Origin: Planctomycetota bacterium
GTDB lineage: Bacteria; Planctomycetota; UBA1135; UBA2386
DNA length: 64,000 nucleotides
Assembly (NCBI GenBank): GCA_020638695.1
Contig: JACKIB010000021.1
Location: forward strand, 1 to 64,000
Direction: 5' to 3'
Under the pieces are notes generated by a model. It worked only from the letters and a program-made list of their open reading frames with translations. It made no database searches and had not been told where the DNA came from. The translations under genes were made by a program, and so were the position numbers. Positions 26,873-35,544 of the stretch are shown in pieces. The number at the start of each line of letters is the position of its first letter. Within the stretch, counting starts at the first letter, position 1.

Positions 26873-27139
26873 TTACTTGTCCTTCTTGTGGTGGCCGCGG
26901 AAGGTACGGGTCGGCGCGAACTCACCGAGCTTGTGGCCGACCATGTCCTCGGTGACGAAGCACTTGATGTGCGTCCGACCGTTGTGGACCATGAACGTGT
27001 GGCCGACGAACTCGGGCGTGATCGTGCACGCCCGGGCCCAGGTCCTGATCGGCTCGCGGTTGCCCGACTGGTTGGCCCGATCGACCTTGCGCGACAGCTT
27101 GTCGTCGACGAACGGGCCCTTCTTGATGCTACGGCTCAT
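26873..27139 (-). CDS. rpsS: 30S ribosomal protein S19
   Basis: 88 residues, MSRSIKKGPFVDDKL to GHKLGEFAPTRTFRGHHKKDK, essentially consensus S19. It lies 15 bp after rplB and 3 bp before rplV. Confidence 0.99.
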   Translation of the reverse strand: MSRSIKKGPFVDDKLSRKVDRANQSGNREPIRTWARACTITPEFVGHTFMVHNGRTHIKCFVTEDMVGHKLGEFAPTRTFRGHHKKDK

Positions 27140-27154
27140 GGCGGTGGCTCAGCG

Positions 27155-28003
27155 TTACCTCGCCTGGGTGTGCTTGCCGCGCTTGCGGCCGCGGATGATG
27201 TACTGCGACGATGCCGCCTTGCGGGACCGGGTGCGCCCGCCCTTGGCCGGCTTGCCCCACGGCGAACACGGGTTGCGGCCACCGCCGGTGCGACCCTCGC
27301 CACCACCCATCGGGTGGGCGACCGGGTTCATCGACGTGCCGCGGTTGTGCGGCCGGCGACCGCGATGGCGCATGCGTCCTGCCTTGCCCCACCGCACGTT
27401 CTGGAAGTCGAGGTTGCCGACCTGGCCGATCGTCGCCCGGCAGCGGACGTGCACCCGGCGGGTCTCGCCCGACGGCAGCACCAACACCGCGTAGTCACCG
27501 TCGCGCGCCTGGAGCTGACACTGTGAACCGGCGGAACGGGCGATCTGACCACCGCGACCGGGCTTGAGCTCGACGTTGTGCACGAACAGGCCCAACGGGA
27601 TGTTGGACAGCGGCATCGAGTTGCCCGCGTCCGGTTCCACACGGTCCCCGGACATCACGGTGGCGCCGATCTTGAGGTCGCGCGGCGCGAGGATGTAGCG
27701 CTTCTCGCCGTCCGCGTAGTGGACCAGCGCGATGTCTGCATTGCGGTTCGGATCGTACTCGAGCGCCGCCACCTTGCCGGGCACGTCGAACTTGTTCCGC
27801 TTGAAGTCGATGACGCGGTACAGCTTGCGCGCACCACCTCCGCGGAAGCGGCTGGTGATGTGCCCGTGTGCGTTCCGCCCCGCGGTGCGCGGCAGCCGCT
27901 CGGTCAACCCCTTCTCGGGCCGCTTCTTGGTCAGGTGCGAGTAGTCGAGCACCGACGAGTTGCGGCGCCCGGCGGAGGTCGGTCGGTAGACTTTGATGGG
28001 CAT
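27155..28003 (-). CDS. rplB: 50S ribosomal protein L2
   Basis: 282 residues. OB-fold and SH3-like domains, then the peptidyl-transferase-proximal loop with RGTSMNPVAHPMGGGEGR, including the conserved His. It is required for subunit association and peptidyl transfer. It is 12 bp downstream of rplW. Confidence 0.99.
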   Translation of the reverse strand: MPIKVYRPTSAGRRNSSVLDYSHLTKKRPEKGLTERLPRTAGRNAHGHITSRFRGGGARKLYRVIDFKRNKFDVPGKVAALEYDPNRNADIALVHYADGEKRYILAPRDLKIGATVMSGDRVEPDAGNSMPLSNIPLGLFVHNVELKPGRGGQIARSAGSQCQLQARDGDYAVLVLPSGETRRVHVRCRATIGQVGNLDFQNVRWGKAGRMRHRGRRPHNRGTSMNPVAHPMGGGEGRTGGGRNPCSPWGKPAKGGRTRSRKAASSQYIIRGRKRGKHTQAR

Positions 28004-28015
28004 CGCTCGGCTCCG

Positions 28016-28306
28016 CTAGGTGAGGTCGATGGTCTGTCCGGGCCGCAGCGTCACGACCGCCTTCTTCCACTCGGCGGTGCGTCCTGGCCGGCCCATGAAG
28101 CGCCGGATCTTGCTCGGAACGTTGAGGATGTTGACACGGGCCACCTTGACGTCGAACAGGGTCTCGACCGCCTTCTTGACCTCGCACTTGTTGGTCTTCG
28201 GGTGGACCTCGAAGAAGTACTGGTTGCGGATCTCCTGCAGCTTGTTCGACTTCTCGGTCAGCACCGGCCGCCGGATCACGTGGTAGTAGCGGGTGGGATC
28301 GGCCAT
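28016..28306 (-). CDS. rplW: 50S ribosomal protein L23
   Basis: 96 residues: VIRRPVLTEKSNKLQ, FEVHPKTNKCEVKKAVETLFDVKV and the extended loop with RRFMGRPGRTAEWKKA. L23 is the exit-tunnel docking site for trigger factor and SRP. Two bases separate it from rplD. Confidence 0.98.
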   Translation of the reverse strand: MADPTRYYHVIRRPVLTEKSNKLQEIRNQYFFEVHPKTNKCEVKKAVETLFDVKVARVNILNVPSKIRRFMGRPGRTAEWKKAVVTLRPGQTIDLT

Positions 28307-28308
28307 CG

Positions 28309-28977
28309 TCAGCTCCTAGCCTCGGCGTGCTCCCGGGGCGCTCCCTCGGCCAGCGGTTTGCCGGCCGCGGCGTTGGCTTCGACGCGCTGCATCGCCGCCG
28401 GGGTAAAGACCATGTTGCGCCGCACCAACACCGAACGCGCATTGAGGTCGGCCAGCGAGGCGACGTCGACCCAGCGCACGTTGCGCAGCGAGAGGTAGAG
28501 ATTGCGGTCGGGGCCGTCGGTGACGACCAGGACGCTGTCACGCAGCCCCAGTGCGGCCAGCACCTGCATCGCGGCCTTGGTGCTCGGTGCCGCGGGCCAC
28601 CCATCGGCCACGGCGACCTCGCCGTCGCGCAGCTTGGTGAAGATCGCGTTGCGCAGCGCGGCACGGCGCGCCTTCACCGGCATCTGGTAGAAGTAGCTGC
28701 GTGGCTTGGGACCGAACGCCTTGCCGCCCCCGCGCCAGTGACCGACCTTCTTCGAGCCCATGCGGGCGCGGCCGGTGTGCTTCTGCTTCCACATCTTCTT
28801 GTTCGGACCGGCGATCTCGGCGCGGGTCTTGGTCCGGGCGTTACCCTGACGGGTATTCGCCTCGTACATGACCACCGCGTCCTTGAGCGTGCGCCCGAGC
28901 ACCTTGTCGCCGAACCGCGACAAGTCGACGTCTCGCGAGGAGACGGCGCCGGCGTTGTAGACTTTGACCTCGACCAT
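28309..28977 (-). CDS. rplD: 50S ribosomal protein L4
   Basis: 222 residues from ATG 28977 (MVEVKVYNAGAVSSRDVDL). The conserved loop WKQKHTGRARMGSKKVGHWRGG enters the exit tunnel, and DNA further upstream in the frame is non-coding. L4 is the autoregulator of the S10 operon in Escherichia coli. Here it follows rpsJ directly: rplC, which should lie in between, is missing, and the 185-bp gap holds a 16-bp palindrome. Confidence 0.98.
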   Translation of the reverse strand: MVEVKVYNAGAVSSRDVDLSRFGDKVLGRTLKDAVVMYEANTRQGNARTKTRAEIAGPNKKMWKQKHTGRARMGSKKVGHWRGGGKAFGPKPRSYFYQMPVKARRAALRNAIFTKLRDGEVAVADGWPAAPSTKAAMQVLAALGLRDSVLVVTDGPDRNLYLSLRNVRWVDVASLADLNARSVLVRRNMVFTPAAMQRVEANAAAGKPLAEGAPREHAEARS

Positions 28978-28984
28978 CGGTGTT

Positions 28985-29000
28985 CTCGAGTCGACTCGAG
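28985..29000. promoter_or_regulatory. perfect 16-bp palindrome just upstream of rplD
   Basis: CTCGAGTCGACTCGAG reads identically on both strands and lies 7 bp before the rplD ATG, within the 185-bp gap where rplC would be expected. It could be an mRNA hairpin affecting rplD initiation or a protein-binding site; no function is shown. Confidence 0.5.
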
Positions 29001-29162
29001 GAAGGGGAAGGGACCTCAGGGTCCGAGAGAAGTGCGGGGAAGGAGCTAAGACGAACGTGGCTCCGCGGCACTGGCGCTGGTGCGCCGCCGACGGAAACCG
29101 CCTGCTCAACCCCGCGCCTCGGTCGGACAGACCTTCCGAAGCGACGGGCGGACCTGGCAGGC

Positions 29163-29468
29163 TCAGGCCTTGATGCGAATGTCCACGCCAGCCGGCATGT
29201 TCAGCTTGCTGAGGGCATCCACGGTCTTCGAAGTGGGCTCCGAGATGTAGATCAGCCGCTTGTGCGTGCGGATCTCGAACTGCTCGCGGCTCTTCTTGTC
29301 GATGTGCGGGGACCGCAACACCGTGTAGCGCTCGATCTTGGTCGGCAGGGGCACCGGACCAGCCACTCGGGCACCGGTCCGCTTCGACGTCTCGACGATG
29401 TCCAGCGCCGCCTGATCGAGTGCCTCATAGTCGTAGGCCTCCATACGGATCTGGATCTTGTCTTGCAT
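29163..29468 (-). CDS. rpsJ: 30S ribosomal protein S10
   Basis: 101 residues, MQDKIQIRMEAYDYEALDQAA to DALSKLNMPAGVDIRIKA, a complete consensus S10 (NusE in antitermination). It is the first gene of the S10 operon and is preceded by a leader of about 250 nt with its own promoter-like site. Confidence 0.99.
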   Translation of the reverse strand: MQDKIQIRMEAYDYEALDQAALDIVETSKRTGARVAGPVPLPTKIERYTVLRSPHIDKKSREQFEIRTHKRLIYISEPTSKTVDALSKLNMPAGVDIRIKA

Positions 29469-29660
29469 CGTGGTGCGGATCGCCGCGCGATCGCGTGGGT
29501 TGAGTCGCTCAGGAAGAAGTCGCTCGAGTCGCCGTCAGGGCCGGGAAACTGCCCCGGCAGGGGACAGGGCCGCGGCATTCGGCTCGCGACCCCGACACCG
29601 GGGCGCAGACGGCACCTCGGAGGGGTAGGGTCGACCGCGCTGACCGGGGGGATCAGTTTG

Positions 29661-29691
29661 GTCTAAACTCTTTTGGAAGGGGGAGTTAGAC
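29661..29691 (-). promoter_or_regulatory. leader hairpin of the S10 operon
   Basis: GTCTAACTC pairs with GAGTTTAGAC, leaving one bulged base and a 12-base loop. It begins about 30 nt after the inferred transcription start. Position in the rpsJ leader suggests a regulatory or RNA-stabilising role. Confidence 0.5.
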
Positions 29692-29726
29692 GAATCGTCG
29701 TATTCCCTCGGACAAAAGAGGGGGGA

Positions 29727-29755
29727 AAGATATCGAGCGCCTGACCCACGGTCAA
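29727..29755 (-). promoter_or_regulatory. sigma70-type promoter for the S10 operon
   Basis: On the minus strand TTGACC (29750-29755), a 17-bp spacer and TATCTT (29727-29732) form a good housekeeping promoter about 260 bp before rpsJ. The -35 lies within an inverted repeat TGACC-CAC-GGTCA (29742-29754). Confidence 0.65.
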
Positions 29756-30411
29756 GGTTTCACGGCCTCTTTTTCGGAGCAGCCACGCCCCCCAAACCCC
29801 GCTCGGAGCGCGGCCTAGGGGTCTGTGCCAGAGACGGCCGGACCGGGAGGGTCGAGGGTTCCTAGCGTCCCTCGTCTGAGGTTCGCAGCAAATGTGGCTG
29901 CGTCAGTCGATTCGCGCGCAAGGCGCTGCGACGACGCGGCTTGTTGGTGGACAAGCTGAGGAGCAGCAACGCAGCGAGCGGATCGAATGGCCGGGCACAT
30001 GTGCTGCGAACTCCGGACGCGGGGCACCCCGGACTATCCATGATCGGGCTGCTGCGATCGCGCAAGTTGGCTAGGCCGGTCGCAGCCGGAGGCGCAGGCG
30101 AATCGTCGGGTCCGGCGGGGACTTCGGGTGCGGACAAGAGCGGGAAGGCGCGGGTCTCACGGGTTGTCGCCGTGTGACGCCGACACCTGGCCCGGACGGT
30201 TCGTGTGCAGTGCAGCGAGATCATGCAAGGTTCTTGCTGGCAGGGAGAAGAGTCGGCTCTGCCCGGAAGCTGAGTGGCGACGACGGAATGCAATCGACAC
30301 GCTTCCATCGGCGCTCCACGGCAAGGCGAGATGCCATGCCGGAGGGCGCCAGGTCTCGTCCGACCGCGGACCGGCGGCCGTCAACACGCACCGGAACGAC
30401 CCCTGGCGGAC
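29756..30411. other. gene-free spacer between fusA paralogue and S10 promoter, rich in dispersed repeats
   Basis: No credible gene on either strand. Copies of the dispersed repeats are seen at 30027-30066 (type B), 30142-30190 (type A) and 30191-30230 (type B); a weaker relative may lie at 29945-29995. The A and B copies at 30142-30230 abut. Confidence 0.65.
30142..30230 (+). repeat. dispersed repeats, type A followed by type B
   Basis: 30142-30168 matches the minus strand of 8045-8071 with about two changes, and 30191-30230 resembles 48041-48081 and 35424-35456 (pattern CCGGAC..TTC..G.GCAG..GCGAGATC.TGCAAGG). Similarity was judged by eye. Confidence 0.65.
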
Positions 30412-32400
30412 TCATCCCCGCGCCGCCCGTGCAACCACCGGTCGCAACCCCAGGGGGCGCACGTACAGAGTTCCCAGACCCCGGGTCAACGAGCGAAGCT
30501 TGGTGGCATAGCCGAGCAATCTCGCCAATGGCAACTCGCCGTGTACTTCTGCGGCACGCCCGTGCGAGGTGACCTCGCCGATTTCCGCCCCGCGGGAGCG
30601 AAGGTCCGAGAGGGCGCCGGACAACGTGTCGGTCGGACAACTGACGCTCCACGCGACGAACGGCTCGAGGGTCACCAGTCCGCCGTCCGCCGCGATCCGC
30701 CGGCATGCGATCGCCAGCGCGTCGCCGAGCGCCGCCTCCCCACCGTGCCCCGCTGCCGCGGCGGTCAACCCCACGATCTCTACCTCGAGGTCGTGGGCCG
30801 GGGCCGGCTCTGCCAAGCCGTTCGCCAACTGCGCCGCGAGCAGCGCCCGCGCGGCGCGGCGGAGCGTCGGGTCCGGGATCACGGCCGGGTCGACGTCGAC
30901 GACAGTGGCCGGCCCTCCACCGGGCACCGGACGTGCGTCGAGCTCGACCCGCACCGCGAGTTCGGCCCCGTCGATGTGGCGGCGGCACTCCCCGGAAGCG
31001 CGCACCGCGGTGCGAATCGTCTGCCGCAACATCACCCGGGGCGAGCCGAGCCGCACGCTGCCCTTCACGGCGGCGGCGAGCCGCTCCCCGAACACCCCGA
31101 GGTGCAACTCCCCCATCCCCGACACCAGCAGGGCCCCCGTCTCGTCTTCCGTGGCGAGATCGAGGGTAGGGTCCTCGGCACACAGTTGCCGCGCCGCGGC
31201 CTCGACTTCCGGCAGGTCGCTGGCTCGCGCCACCTCGATGCGCGAGGTCAGCACCGGCGGCGGAAAGCGCGCAGCCTCGAGCGACACCGGGTGATCGGGG
31301 GCGAACAGCGTCTCCCCGGTGGAGAGCAGCGCATCCGCTTCCAGCGCCGCGACGTCACCGGCGAACAGTTCCTCCAGCGGCTCGCGATGCGCCGCGTGGA
31401 TCCGCCACAGTGCCCGCACACCGAACGGCGCATCGTGCCGCGATCCGCCGACTCGCTCACCGGGGCGCAGGCTGCCGCGGTAGATGCGCACGAACGCGAG
31501 CCGCGCCACGTCGTCGAACTGCACCTTGAATACCAGCGCGCAGAACGGCCGCTCCGGGTCGGGATGGACTTCCTGGCCGTCCAACGCGGTGCGCGGCCGC
31601 TGCAAGGGCGAGGGCAGGTAGCGACACACCGCACTCAGCAACCAGTCGACCCCGTGGTCGAGCAACGCGCTGCCGGCCAGCACCGGAACCACACGCCCAG
31701 ACATGGTGGCGCGCCGCAACGCGCGGTGCAACCGCTCGGGATCGACGCCTTCCCCGGCGACGAAGTCGGCCAGGATGCTCTCGTCGAAGTCGGCACAGGC
31801 CTCGATCACGGCTTGGCGGCTCGGCCGCCATGACGCGGGGTCGAACTCCGCAGGCAGCGTGCAGGTGTCCTCGACCAGATCGATCAACCCGACCAGGACA
31901 CCGTCGCGCCGCACCGGCAGCACCACCGGCAGCGCCACGCAACCCAATCGCTCCCCCAGCGAGATCAGGCTCGCCTCGAAGTCCGCGGTCTCGCGGTCGA
32001 GCTTGTTGATGAACACCAGCGCCGGGATTCGGTGTGCCTGCGCCTGCCGCCAGACGATCTCGGTCTGCGACTCGACACCGTGGATGCCATCGATCACCAC
32101 CACCACGCCATCGAGAATCTGCAGGGACCGCTCCACTTCCGCGGTGAAGTCGACGTGCCCGGGCGTGTCGATCAAGTTGAGGTGGAAGCCGCGCCAATCG
32201 AGGCTCGCGACGGCCGCCGAAATCGAGATGCCGCGCTCCTGCTCCTCGGGCATGAAGTCCATCGTCGCGGTGCCCTCGTCGACCTCGCCCATGTGGGGCT
32301 GGGCGCCGGAGCGGAACAGGAAGCGCTCGGTCAGGGTTGTCTTGCCCGCATTGATGTGGGCGACGATGCCGATGTTGCGCAGGCGGGCCAGCGGGCGCAT
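30412..32400 (-). CDS. divergent elongation factor G-like GTPase
   Basis: 662-residue translational GTPase from ATG 32400. G1 is AHINAGKT, where the usual P-loop Asp is Asn17; G2 has RGISI; G3 is DTPGHVDF (from 78); G4 is NKLD (132-135). Domains II to V follow, but domain IV lacks the canonical HxxDSS-type sequence and its tip reads CPTDTLSGALSDLRSRGAEI. It occupies the fusA position after rpsL-rpsG, yet tuf is absent and a 438-bp gap precedes it, so it may be a paralogue (EF-G2-like) with a role in recycling or ribosome protection rather than the main EF-G. Confidence 0.8.
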   Translation of the reverse strand: MRPLARLRNIGIVAHINAGKTTLTERFLFRSGAQPHMGEVDEGTATMDFMPEEQERGISISAAVASLDWRGFHLNLIDTPGHVDFTAEVERSLQILDGVVVVIDGIHGVESQTEIVWRQAQAHRIPALVFINKLDRETADFEASLISLGERLGCVALPVVLPVRRDGVLVGLIDLVEDTCTLPAEFDPASWRPSRQAVIEACADFDESILADFVAGEGVDPERLHRALRRATMSGRVVPVLAGSALLDHGVDWLLSAVCRYLPSPLQRPRTALDGQEVHPDPERPFCALVFKVQFDDVARLAFVRIYRGSLRPGERVGGSRHDAPFGVRALWRIHAAHREPLEELFAGDVAALEADALLSTGETLFAPDHPVSLEAARFPPPVLTSRIEVARASDLPEVEAAARQLCAEDPTLDLATEDETGALLVSGMGELHLGVFGERLAAAVKGSVRLGSPRVMLRQTIRTAVRASGECRRHIDGAELAVRVELDARPVPGGGPATVVDVDPAVIPDPTLRRAARALLAAQLANGLAEPAPAHDLEVEIVGLTAAAAGHGGEAALGDALAIACRRIAADGGLVTLEPFVAWSVSCPTDTLSGALSDLRSRGAEIGEVTSHGRAAEVHGELPLARLLGYATKLRSLTRGLGTLYVRPLGLRPVVARAARG

Positions 32401-32838
32401 CGCGGAGATCGTAGGGCAAGAGTCGCCGGGCCGCGCCCACCGTCTGCCGAGAGCTCGCGGCGTGGCCCCGTGTGCAGCGGCCCGGTTCGCGGTCCGCGCG
32501 GCCGATTGGCCTCGCGAATCCCGCCGCGCGGCGAGCGCGACACCGGACGCATCTGCGGATCCGAGGATGGCGATCAAGCCAGCAGATCACGCATCGGTCG
32601 GGACGCGAGGTCTCGCCGCTCCACGCCCGCGACCACCTCCTCGTCGAGGATCCTGCAGGCGAGCGCCCTCGATCACCGGCGCAGAGAACCACTGCGCTGG
32701 AGCGGTCGGCCGGTGAGCAATGCGGCCCATGCCGGCCGATCCCGCGAGACCCTGACGGCCCCGCCCGCTTCTCACCGCGCGGCGAGTTGGCTCGCCGCAA
32801 CGACTCGGCTCACGTCGCCGAGCCGGATCACCCAGGGA
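32401..32838. other. spacer between rpsG and the EF-G-like gene
   Basis: 438 bp without a gene I can support on either strand. No clear promoter or terminator was recognised. Such a long gap is unusual between rpsG and fusA and suggests separate expression or lost sequence. Confidence 0.5.
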
Positions 32839-33309
32839 CTACCACGCAAAGTGGCTGTAGGCGCTGTTCGCCTCGGCCATCTTGTGGGTGTTCTCCTTCT
32901 TGGTGACCGCCGCGCCCTGGTTGTTGAACGCGTCGAAGATCTCGTCGGCCAACCGCTTCGCCATCGGCTTGCCGCGCTTGGCACGCGCCATGTCGACCAG
33001 CCAACGGATCGCCAGGGTCTGCTGGCGGCGGCGGCTGACCTCGTGCGGCACCTGGTATGTGGCACCACCCACTCGCTTGCTGCGCACTTCCACGCGCGGG
33101 CGAATGTTGTCGATCGCCGTGTTGACGATCTCCTCGGGGGTCTTGTCGATCTTCTTCGCGACGATGTCGAGCGCGTCGTAGAGCAGCTTCTGGGCGATGC
33201 TCTTCTTCCCCTCCCACATCAGCTTGTTGATGATCTTCGAGGCGAGCAGTGACCCGTAGCGCGGATCCGGCTTGAGGTAGACCTCGGTCGACTTGTAGTT
33301 GCGTGGCAT
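32839..33309 (-). CDS. rpsG: 30S ribosomal protein S7
   Basis: 156 residues, MPRNYKSTEVYLKPDPRYGS to HKMAEANSAYSHFAW, standard S7 with the beta-hairpin RSKRVGGATYQVPHEVSRRR. It is a primary binder of the 16S 3' major domain. It follows rpsL by 15 bp. Confidence 0.99.
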   Translation of the reverse strand: MPRNYKSTEVYLKPDPRYGSLLASKIINKLMWEGKKSIAQKLLYDALDIVAKKIDKTPEEIVNTAIDNIRPRVEVRSKRVGGATYQVPHEVSRRRQQTLAIRWLVDMARAKRGKPMAKRLADEIFDAFNNQGAAVTKKENTHKMAEANSAYSHFAW

Positions 33310-33324
33310 GGTCTGGGGTTGGGG

Positions 33325-33699
<375 letters not shown>

Positions 33700-33749
33700 C
33701 GGGGGAACGGAGGGGTGCTCGGGGGAATCTGTCGGGAAACGGGGCGGGG

Positions 33750-33777
33750 AGTCTAGGGCGGCCGCGGCGAAAATCAA
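33750..33777 (-). promoter_or_regulatory. sigma70-type promoter for rpsL-rpsG
   Basis: TTGATT (33772-33777) and TAGACT (33750-33755) on the minus strand are separated by 16 bp. The inferred start gives a leader of about 40 nt before rpsL. Confidence 0.55.
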
Positions 33778-33796
33778 GGCGAGCCGCAGCTCGGCA

Positions 33797-35341
33797 TCAC
33801 CTCGCCCGCAGTTCGAACCCCTCGAAGGCGCCCCGCTTGGTCGGCTGGAGCCAGAAATGGGCCTCCAACCCGGCCCGAAACGCTCGGACACCCTTGGCCA
33901 ACTCGTCCTGAAGCGCTCGGACACCCTTCTCCAACTCGGCCTGAAACGCTCGGACACGCTCGTGTTTGCGGCTCCAGTCGGCCAGCTCACGCTGCGAGGG
34001 GGCGGGCATCAGCACACACCCGCCCCGCGCGATGTGCTCGCGGATCCGCGCGACCACCTGCGGCAGGGACCGCTCGACCCCCTCCTTCGGCTGAACCGCG
34101 TAGCGGGGCAGGAACAGGCGCTCGACCCGCGGCAGTTCGACGTAGCTCAGCGACAAGTCCTCGATCACCCCGACCAGCAACAGGACCGGACGACCGGCCG
34201 CGGCCAGCTCCAAACCCTCGACCCGTGCCCGGGCGAGGTCGACCGGATTGCGCTCCTGGGTGTGCAGCATCGCGAGACCGAGCCCAACCACCACGAACAC
34301 GACCCCGAACCAGCGCCGCAGCATCTGCCCTGCGACCATCGCAGCGGGCCAGGCCAGCGGCAACAAGAGTGCACCGAAACCCGGCGCGCGGGTCCACGCG
34401 AAACACGCCAGCAGGTAGGGCAGCAGGGCCAGGTGGAGGACGACGGCTACCGGACGCGTGCGCCGCAGGAACAACCCGGCGAGCGCCAACAGGCTGAGCG
34501 GCAGGAACGGCCGCAACCATTCGTCGACCAGGCTGCCGGACACGAGCTCCGACCACGGGCGGCCGCCGAGGCCACGCCACTCGATCCAGGAGAACAGACG
34601 AGACGGATCCTCGACCGGGATGCCGCGGGCAGCCAACAAGGCGCCGCCCAACGACGTGACGATCAGGTGCACACCCAGCATCACCGCGATGAGAATCAAC
34701 GTCTCGAACGGCTGCGTGGGGCGCGGCGCCCGAACGTGCATCAGCAGGAACAGGGCGAACCAGAGCGGCAGGTAGTGCGCCGATCCGTCGGCAAACCACG
34801 CCGCGGCGGTACCGAGTCCGACCAGGATCGCCCGCGGCCAGCTCGGCGACTGGATCAACCGCACCAGCAACAGTGTCGCCAACCCGGAGAAGGCCAGCAG
34901 CAGACCGAGGTGGTTGAACGCGGTTGCGAAGTACACCACCGCCGGACAGCTCGCCACCATCGCGCCGGCGACCAGGCCTTCACGGCGATCGAGTCCGAAG
35001 CCACGCGCCGCACGGTGCAGCAACGTCACCCCGATCGCCATCGCCGTGGCGTTGACGCCGACCCCTGCCCAGTACGGAGTCAGGGCAACACCGGCGGAAC
35101 GCCCGAACTCGGTCAGCGCGTGGGTCAGCGGTGCGAACAGCAACCGCACACTGCCACCCACCGGCTGGCCCGCGTCGATCATCACCAACGTGGCCGCTCC
35201 CTCGACGTGCAGGGTGCGCTGGCGCAGGAGCAAGTAGATCACGAGACTCGCCAACCCGACGACGAACGGCCACGGATCGAACCGCGCGTGTTCCCTCGCA
35301 CCCTGGGCGGCCACCTCGCCTCGATCGGTCGCTCCTGACAC
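33797..35341 (-). CDS. polytopic membrane protein with 11-residue repeat tail
   Basis: About 514 residues from a GTG at 35341; a GTG at 35410 would add 23 residues but lies inside a dispersed repeat. Around ten to eleven hydrophobic segments are followed by a soluble domain (LLLVGVIEDLSLSYVELPRV...) and three 11-residue units (RVRAFQAELEK, GVRALQDELAK, GVRAFRAGLEA) that should form a short coiled coil. At DNA level these are near-identical 33-bp repeats (about 33878-33961). The topology resembles membrane glycosyltransferases, such as that at 14 kb, but I recognise no catalytic motif. Function unknown. Confidence 0.7.
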   Translation of the reverse strand: MSGATDRGEVAAQGAREHARFDPWPFVVGLASLVIYLLLRQRTLHVEGAATLVMIDAGQPVGGSVRLLFAPLTHALTEFGRSAGVALTPYWAGVGVNATAMAIGVTLLHRAARGFGLDRREGLVAGAMVASCPAVVYFATAFNHLGLLLAFSGLATLLLVRLIQSPSWPRAILVGLGTAAAWFADGSAHYLPLWFALFLLMHVRAPRPTQPFETLILIAVMLGVHLIVTSLGGALLAARGIPVEDPSRLFSWIEWRGLGGRPWSELVSGSLVDEWLRPFLPLSLLALAGLFLRRTRPVAVVLHLALLPYLLACFAWTRAPGFGALLLPLAWPAAMVAGQMLRRWFGVVFVVVGLGLAMLHTQERNPVDLARARVEGLELAAAGRPVLLLVGVIEDLSLSYVELPRVERLFLPRYAVQPKEGVERSLPQVVARIREHIARGGCVLMPAPSQRELADWSRKHERVRAFQAELEKGVRALQDELAKGVRAFRAGLEAHFWLQPTKRGAFEGFELRAR

Positions 35342-35399
35342 GGCGATCAGTGTGGCGCCACCAGCCGTTCGGTGCAACGCAGAGCGCGGCGGCCTGGGA

Positions 35400-35456
35400 G
35401 TCTGCGCCACAGAATGACAACCCGTTCACGAGCAGCGTTCGCGAGATCGCGCAAGG
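35400..35456. repeat. dispersed repeat, types A and B abutting
   Basis: 35400-35423 is identical to 8027-8050, and 35424-35456 resembles the type B repeat at 30191-30230 and 48041-48081. Here type A is inverted relative to B compared with the 30-kb copy, so the two parts move or rearrange separately. Confidence 0.7.
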
Positions 35457-35532
35457 CAGTCCGGGCTAGCCCGAGGGTCCGGCGCGCCCGCGGGGCACAC
35501 CCGGACCGGCCGTTACCCTGAGGCGGCACGGC

Positions 35533-35538
35533 TATAGT
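35533..35538 (+). promoter_or_regulatory. -10-like TATAGT very close to a start codon
   Basis: TATAGT ends only 6 bp before the ATG at 35545. If used, the transcript would be nearly leaderless. No convincing -35 stands 16-18 bp upstream. Confidence 0.35.
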
Positions 35539-35544
35539 CGGGGC

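Noticed and set aside
29862..30308. 148-residue minus-strand frame in the spacer after rpsJ
   Set aside because: It crosses dispersed repeats and resembles translations of other repeat copies; no domain.
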